A stretch of DNA of 64,000 nucleotides from Alviniconcha marisindica (taxonomy: Eukaryota > Mollusca > Gastropoda > Provannidae). Numbering within the stretch: position 1 is the stretch's first letter; every line of letters begins with the position of its first letter. The DNA lies in contig JABMCL010003468.1 of NCBI GenBank assembly GCA_018857735.1, positions 163,501-227,500 of the forward strand, in the 5' to 3' direction. The position numbers were made by a program, and so were the translations under genes. The notes under the pieces were generated by a model. That model saw only the letters and a program-made list of their open reading frames with translations, searched no databases and was not told the DNA's origin. Below, one piece after another: positions 57,776 to 64,000 of this stretch.

Positions 57776-58320
57776 TCGTGTGCTGTGGGAGAGTCGAGGT
57801 GGCCGTCCTGGGCTGTCCGTCCTAACGAGCCTTCTGGTTTCCGTGGACGCAAAGCTATATTGAACCATGCTTCGGCATTGGTCTCAGCTTGTCCCTAATA
57901 TGTCAGCTGACATCTGAGGACATTAAGCAACACTACCTACCTACCTGGACTCATAGTTCAGGAGCTGTGTAAGTCGAGGTGGCTGTCCTGGGCTGTCCGT
58001 CCTAACGAGCCTTCTGGTTTCGTGGACGTAAGCTATATTGAACCATGCTTCGGCATTGGTCTCAGCTTGTCCCTATATGTCAGCTGACATCTGAGGACAT
58101 TAAGCAACACTACCTACCTACCTGGACTCATAGTTCAGGAGCTGTGTTAAAGTCGAGGTGGCCGTCCTGGGCTGTCCGTCCTAACGAGCCTTCTGGTTTC
58201 CGTGGACGTAAAGCTATATTGAACCGTGCTTCGGCATTGGTCTCAGCTTGTCCCTAATATGTCAGCTGACATCTGAGGACATTAAGCAACACAGCTGAAC
58301 TGTGGACGTTAAGCAAAATG
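57776..58320 (+). repeat. Three ~175-bp units of family C plus palindromic module
   Basis: Each unit joins AGGTGGCCGTCCTGGGCTGT, CGAGCCTTCTGGTTTCCGTG, GTCTCAGCTTGTCCCTAATA, TGTCAGCTGACATCTGAGGA and CATTAAGCAACACTACC. TGTCAGCTGACA is a perfect 12-bp palindrome. 58321-58935 following has no supported gene. Confidence 0.85.
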
Positions 58321-58936
58321 TTAACGGTTAACGGACGTGCTAGGGACGGAGAGCGCTGATTATTGGGCGATTCAGGCGGGGTTGTTATCTCCCTTGACTT
58401 TTGCCCGGCATCGCTTAAGTCCCTTGGCTGATTTTACTTCCGGTGCGAACTTTCTTCACAATAGAAGGCGGTGACAGTGAATTTGCGAATTTTACACTGC
58501 CAACTTTAAAGGCATTTTGGAGGCCTGTAGTCATAATGTGTCTGGCAATAAGTAATAACTTGTTGCTCGTGCATAGGATGCCCCAAAACGCATTTTTTCT
58601 ACGAACTCGCGATCTTCTGGTCAGCAAAAACAAAAGAAAAGACACTTTTTCCCCATCCTCCATCCCCTTTCCACGGTAGTTTTTGCAACTGCAACAGTAC
58701 TGGCATTTGTACTGCTTCGCAATTCTAGGTTCAACTTCCACTGTTATACACAGCGTGAAGCAACGCCTACTCAGAAATCGGCCCGGAAGTGCGCTGTGAC
58801 CTCTAGCGACTTCTTGAGCGAAAGATTACAAAGCGCATATCACTCTAGCAAACCAGCTTCGCTGAATCACCCAACACTTGAGCCGGTTTGGCGTAGCGGA
58901 AAGGCAAAAATCTTAAACAGAATGACAGCTAGCGTT

Positions 58937-59450
58937 CTAAAACAAGATCTAAACACAAAAAGGTTCAAGAGAACGCTTATTTATTATAACACGGACACAC
59001 AGTATGCAAATTTTCGGGGAAATCTCCTTCGTCAAGCCACGAAACGACACTTAAACCAACAGTTAAACGGTTAAAATGATGAAAAATGAGAAAGAAACTT
59101 ATCTCTTTTTTTTTCTTTTTTTTTGAAGGGGGGGGGTGGGTGGGGGTGTGTCCATCTGTTGTCGCTTGTAGGAAGATTGTAGGCATACAATTATATAGTT
59201 GTATATAATTTTTTAAAAAAAAAATTTTTAGGCCTAACAAACTTTTCCTAAACCCACAACCCGTTAACGGAAACGTTGTTTCTTTTTTTAATTTTTAACG
59301 TTTTTAACCGTTTAACTGTCGTTTAAGTGTTGTCTTGTTTTGTGGCTTGACGAAGAGGATTTCCCCGAAAATTTACATACTGTGTGTCCGTGTCATAATA
59401 AATAAGCGTGTTTTTTTTTAAAAACCTTTTTGTGTTTGGATCTAGCGGAA
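58937..59450. mobile_element. Foldback element with ~150-bp arms
   Basis: Left arm 58947-59090: TCTAAACACAAAAAGG, CTTATTTATTATAACACGGA, CAAATTTTCGGGGAAATC, TTCGTCAAGCCACGAAACG. Right arm 59290-59450 is the diverged reverse complement. The 200-bp centre is AT-rich. Single arms of this family are at 3324-3480 and 40415-40480. Confidence 0.75.
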
Positions 59451-59644
59451 GAGCGTAAGGCTGGTAAGCAGAAATGCCTCGGCTCGATTTTGCTTCGGCT
59501 CTCATAATCTCCCTCTTCCCCCTCCTCCCTAGTATACCCCCCCCCCCCCCCACCCCTCCCCCCCCCCCACCCCCTCTTCTCCTCGTCCCTAATAAGCCTT
59601 ATGGTTTCTGCGGACGTTAAGCACCATATTTACTTACTTACTTG
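59445..59644 (+). repeat. SINE family B, short plus-strand copy
   Basis: The tRNA-like head at 59445-59515 (AGCGTAAGGCTGGTAAGC, GGCTCGATTTTGCTTCGGC) joins through pyrimidine- and C-rich sequence to the module CGTCCCTAATAAGCCTTATG + TGCGGACGTTAAGCACC and a (TTAC)n tail. The body found in other copies is deleted. 59645-60070 has no gene. Confidence 0.85.
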
Positions 59645-60071
59645 ACCATACTTGAGTGCTCTTCGGGTCTGGGCTAGACCTATGTTATGAGTGGATATTA
59701 AAGACAGCGAGAGCTTTTATTTGGCGGACTAAAGTCTCGAGGAAGAGAAGCGAGGTTTCTGGCCAAGTTTGATGTTGGCAAATAAAAAGAGGAATTGTGT
59801 TTTGTCATTCTGTCAGCTTTAACTCGAGAAGAAAAAACCGGAATGTTCTGTTTTTGACCGGGAATATTTTTTTGGCCTATTGTGCGAAGCTGTGTGGACA
59901 GTTTACGGTGTTTTGTTGTTGTTGTTTGTTTGCAAGTATGCATTTTAATCATAGTAAGAGCAATAGATAAGTTTTATATAGCGCTATGATGATTTTAAGC
60001 GAGGCAGCTGATTTTACCGGGTCTCTGACCATTTAGGCCTGTTGTCCGTCAGATACAATCCTCCCATGGTC

Positions 60072-60384
60072 TAAACATGGTGCTTAACGTCCACAGAAAC
60101 CATAAGGATTATTAGGGACGGGGAGAATGGGAAGGGGTATGGAGGTGGGGGAAGAGGGAGATTATACACCTATCCTACATTGTCACCACCAGTATGGCTC
60201 CTGCATTAAGATGGGCAGCGATGGGAGCCATTTTAATGTTTCATTAATTGTGAGGGACAAAGTCACAATTAGAATGTCCACAAACCACAACCTTTCTGAA
60301 AAGAAAGGACAGCCGAAGCGGAATCGAACCGAGGTCCTTCCGCTTACCAGCCTAACGCCTTACCGCTAGGCCAAGCCGGCTCAC
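60072..60384 (-). repeat. SINE family B, full-length
   Basis: Tail side AAACATGGTGCTTAACGTCC, body GATGGGAGCCATTTTAATG, head complement GGAATCGAACCGAGGTCC and GGCCAAGCCGGCTCAC. Confidence 0.92.
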
Positions 60385-60459
60385 ACCGTATGTTCTCTGT
60401 CGGTCCGGCCTTTTAAAATTTGAACTGCCCGGGGATTATAACCTTCGGGTGTAACAAGG

Positions 60460-60520
60460 TGTTAACCCCGTCCCTAATAGGCCATCTGGCCTCCGTGGAC
60501 GTAAAGCACCGTGAATCATC
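60460..60520 (+). repeat. Family D type 3' module
   Basis: CCCGTCCCTAATAGGCCATC + TGGCCTCCGTGGACGTAAAG + CACC. The hairpin GGCCATCTGGCC fits the module pattern. Confidence 0.75.
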
Positions 60521-60666
60521 AGGTGATAAGACGTCTGGGAAGTGCATAACCATAAACTGCACATACACTTTTAAGCGCCTTACCGTAATTATAACAAAAG
60601 TTTTGTTTTTAAAATAATTTTATTCGCCTTACCATAGGCTATAGGAATTATACACGGTTACAACTT

Positions 60667-60756
60667 CCAAGCACTGGTTTACGACATCCTTCCTCCAACC
60701 ATAATCTTTATGGCAGTGACTGGAAGGAGGAAGGTCGTAAACCAGTGCTTGGAGTT
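60667..60756. repeat. Small inverted repeat, ~33-bp arms
   Basis: Left arm TCCAAGCACTGGTTTACGAC + ATCCTTCCTCC. Right arm GGAGGAAGGTCGTAAACC + AGTGCTTGGAG, with a loop of about 25 bp. The left arm alone recurs at 29704-29755. Confidence 0.8.
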
Positions 60757-60784
60757 TGACACGGTTAATGTCTAGGGTCCGTGA

Positions 60785-61175
60785 CAGAGCCCAGGAGCTG
60801 TGTGAAAGTCGAGGTGGCCGTCCTGGGTTCCCCGTCCCTAACAGTCTTTATTGTTTCTGTGGACGTAATGCAACATCGAAGAACAGAGCTCAGGAGCTGT
60901 GTAAAGGTCGAGGTGGCCGTCCTGGGTTCCCATTTCCCAATAGTCCATACGGTCTCTGTGGACGTAAAGCAACATTGAAGAACAGAGCTCAGGAGCTGTG
61001 TGAAGGTCGAGGTGGCCGTCCTGGGTTCCCATTTCCCAATAGTCCATACGGTCTCTGTGGACGTAAGCAACTTGAAGAAAAGCTCAGGAGCTGTGTGAAA
61101 GTCGAGGTGGCCGTCCTGGGTTCCCATTTCCCAATAGTCCATACGGTCTCTGTGGACGTAAAGCAACATTGAATG
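60785..61175 (+). repeat. Family C tandem array, four units
   Basis: About 95-bp units of GCTCAGGAGCTGTGTGAAAG, TCGAGGTGGCCGTCCTGGGT, ATTTCCCAATAGTCCATACG and GTCTCTGTGGACGTAAAGC. Homogeneous. All ORFs here are repeat-derived on both strands. Confidence 0.9.
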
Positions 61176-61371
61176 GAACAGCGTTGGTTTAAAGAAAGTG
61201 TATTTACATTCATGAAAATACGGACAATCAAAATCATTGTATGAGCATTAAACAAGCTAGGCTTGTAATAAATGCTCACAAACATAATTTACTAATTAAA
61301 TCGTTTTGCAACAACGGGTATGTATGTTTATATTAAACAACATGAAAACAACAACAAAAATCAATCAAAAA

Positions 61372-61376
<5 letters not shown>

Positions 61377-61447
<71 letters not shown>

Positions 61448-61464
61448 GGAGGGAGAGAGAGAGG

Positions 61465-61527
<63 letters not shown>
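61377..61527. repeat. (GA)n microsatellite
   Basis: About 150 bp of GA with GGGA interruptions. Confidence 0.97.
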
Positions 61528-61529
<2 letters not shown>

Positions 61530-61711
61530 CTCTTACGCGCTGCCAGTAACCGTTTAAATGAGTTTGTCATTCCGTGGCAAAAGGCCGGATTGGGTAATGA
61601 AGTCTTGGACAGCTTTAAACACTAACGAATTCATTTTGTTTAATACTTAAAAGCTGTGTGGAGGTGGGGGACAGGGTTCGTGGCGTAACCGTGTCGTTCT
61701 GACCACTGTGC

Positions 61712-61874
61712 AGCCAACGCACGGCACGTGAAGCCCTAGGATGGACTGTGAAAAGCAGAACAAGGAGCTGCAGCAGATGTGCGCTCAGCGGCTGGCCTAT
61801 GAACGGGACCTGGTGGAGCGGTTCAAGCTCTACGCCCTCAAGAACGGCTGCTCCGGCATCAAAAACATCGGCAG
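61712..61874 (+). CDS. Start-codon exon of a calcyphosin-like EF-hand protein (tentative)
   Basis: The acceptor TTCTGACCACTGTGCAG ends about 61711, 29 bp of 5' UTR follows with an in-frame TGA (61729), and the ATG is at 61741. The exon ends GGCAG|GTCAGT in phase 2. The first residues are MDCEKQNKELQQMCAQRLAY, then ERDLVERFKLYALKNG and CSGIKNIG. The ERxxL..L...G.xGIKxIGR pattern resembles the segment just before the first EF-hand in calcyphosin and calcyphosin-like proteins (cytosolic calcium sensors). The EF-hands themselves would be in later exons outside the window. The codon pattern (G/C-ending) differs sharply from the surrounding repeats, supporting a real exon. The family call rests on one short segment. 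Confidence 0.55.
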
Positions 61875-61879
61875 GTCAG

Positions 61880-61958
61880 TGCCGGTTCAAATCTCAAGCA
61901 GCTGATATTGGCTGATGCTCTCTCTCTCTCTGTGTGTGCGTGTGTGTGTGTGTGTGTG

Positions 61959-62001
<43 letters not shown>

Positions 62002-62003
62002 TG

Positions 62004-62054
<51 letters not shown>

Positions 62055-62166
62055 CAAATCTCAGGCAGGTGAGATTGGCTGATGCTCTCTGTCTGTCTGT
62101 CTGTCTGTCTGTCTTTTGTCTGTTCTCTCTGTCTGCCTTCTGTCTGTCTTCTGTCTGTCTCTGTCT

Positions 62167-62202
<36 letters not shown>

Positions 62203-62538
62203 CAAATTTCAGGCAGGTGAGATTGGCTGATGCTCTCTGTCTGTCTGTCTGTCTGTCTCTGTCTCTATCTCTCTCTCTCTGTTCAAATCTCAGGCAAGTG
62301 AGATTGGCTGATGCTCTCTGTCTGTCTGTCTCTCTGTCTCTCTCTCTCTCTGTTCAAACCTCAGGCAGATGAGATTGGCTAATGCTCTCTGTCTCTGTCT
62401 GTCTGTCTGTCTGTCTGTGTCTGTCTGTCTGTCTGTCTGTCCGTCCGTCCGTCCGTCCGTCCGTCTGTCTGTCTGTCTGTCTCTGTCTCTGTCTCTCTCT
62501 CTGTTCAAATCTCAGGCAGGTGAGATTGGCTAATGCTC

Positions 62539-62626
<88 letters not shown>

Positions 62627-62670
62627 CAAATCTCAGGCAGGTGAGATTGGCTAATGCTCTCTGTCTGTCT
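61880..62670 (+). repeat. Donor-bearing minisatellite with CT/CTGT expansions
   Basis: Seven units, each GTTCAAATCTCAGGCAGGTG + AGATTGGCTGATGCTCTCTG and then a CTGT/CT microsatellite of varying length. The first, at 61893, follows the exon donor and reads GTTCAAATCTCAAGCAGCTG. GCAG|GTGAGA in most units resembles the exon junction GCAG|GTCAGT, and each is preceded by a pyrimidine tract and CAG. Confidence 0.9.
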
Positions 62671-62806
62671 GTCTCAGTTAAATGAAGAACACACAGACAA
62701 TCTGACACAGACACGCACAAGCTCTTTAAGCCTCCAGGAACAGCAACAACAGCACGCACGCAAAAAAGAAATAAATAAAAAAAAACAACAACGAACCAAC
62801 AACAAC

Positions 62807-63186
<380 letters not shown>

Positions 63187-63311
63187 CACACTGTCGACAC
63201 ACAGTCGAGTAAAATTCACATGCGTGTGGACATAAATATGTGTCTAGCTCAGTTTGTTTCATTCCATTACTTTGCCCCGGCGTAACAGTCATCATTCCCA
63301 ACTCCTAGCAT

Positions 63312-63629
63312 GGCAAGTAAACATGGTGCTTAACGTCCACGGAAACCACAGGGCTTATTAGGGACGGGGAGAAGTGGGGGGAGGGGTATGGAGGTGGGGG
63401 GAGAGGGAGATTATACATCGCTACACTGTCAGCACCAGAATGACTCCTGCACTAAGATGGGCAGCGATGAGAGCCACTTTAATGTTTCATTAATTGTGAG
63501 GGACAAAGTCACAACACAGTGTCCACAGACCACAACTTTTGAAGAGAAAGGAGAGCCGAAGCAGATTCGAACCGAGGTCCCTCTGCTTACCAGCCTACCG
63601 ACTTACCGCTAGGCCAAACCGGCTCACTA
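63312..63629 (-). repeat. SINE family B, full-length
   Basis: Tail side GGCAAGTAAACATGGTGCTT, body GATGGGCAGCGATGAGAGCC, head complement GCAGATTCGAACCGAGGTCC and AGGCCAAACCGGCTCAC. Confidence 0.92.
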
Positions 63630-63769
63630 GTTTTTTCTAGCATGGCTCATTCAATCACATTTATATCAGTGTCACCGTGACAGTTTAACGCCTGCATGAA
63701 CACTTGGTTTGCGGCATGTAATTAAGAGGTGGGGGGTGGGGGGGGGCATACCCTGCGCGTTGAAACTAC

Positions 63770-64000
63770 CACAACACACCAAAAATAACCTACACTCACA
63801 CAACAAAACATAACCTACAGCTGTTCCACGACACACCAAAACATAACCTACAGCTGTTCCACGACACACCAAAACATAACCTACAGCTGTTCCACAACAC
63901 ACCAAAACATAACCTACAGCTGTTCCACAACACACCAAAACATAACCTACAGCTGTTCCACGACACACCAAAACATAACCTACAGCTGTTCCACGACACA
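63770..64000. repeat. 32-bp minisatellite, runs off the window
   Basis: At least six units of ACACACCAAAACATAACCTA + CAGCTGTTCCACG. Open frames on the minus strand are repeat products. Confidence 0.95.

Overview
The window looks like part of an animal nuclear genome, most likely a marine mollusc (gastropod-like). The evidence is spliced genes with GT-AG introns, genes with clear metazoan orthologues, tRNA-derived SINEs, small inverted-repeat DNA transposons, and a very high load of microsatellites and minisatellites. The mollusc placement is an inference from the repeat landscape. There is no bacterial or viral gene organisation, and almost all long open frames are repeats read as protein.

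Genes. (1) 46-2058, plus strand: the last two coding exons of an OMA1-type M48 mitochondrial metalloprotease. (2) 19540-11983, minus strand: a complete seven-exon CZIB (CXXC zinc-binding protein, DUF866/UPF0587) gene, with both CXXC pairs and one apparent single-base frameshift in exon 2. The two genes converge, with about 10 kb of repeats between their stop codons. (3) 61712-61874, plus strand: one exon carrying a start codon and resembling the N-terminus of calcyphosin-like EF-hand proteins (tentative). A GC-rich single-copy block ending in a good splice donor at 28250 may be a non-coding first exon of an unidentified gene.

Layout. 1-2 kb OMA1 end; 2-11 kb minisatellites and a SINE; 12-19.5 kb CZIB; 19.7-22.8 kb interspersed elements; 23.4-29.2 kb long tandem arrays, GT microsatellites and a 48-G run; 30.3-34.5 kb nested miniature transposons; 35.7-50.5 kb minisatellites with SINE insertions; 50.6-60.8 kb SINEs, foldbacks and a third nested transposon copy; 61.7-64 kb the EF-hand-like exon, microsatellites, a SINE and a further array.

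The most unusual observation is that several intronic minisatellites are built from the exon's own 3' end plus its 5' splice site. In the OMA1 last intron, CZIB intron 3 and CZIB intron 4 the repeat unit contains the last 8 to 33 exonic bases and the GT donor, so each real donor is followed by 5 to 19 decoys. The array after the EF-hand-like exon may be a fourth case. A second theme is a short 3' module (CCTAATA, small hairpin, GGACGTTAAGCA) shared by at least four otherwise different repeat families. A third is a TTA-flanked miniature transposon found at the same site inside a TTAA-flanked one in two places, which suggests a composite mobile unit.
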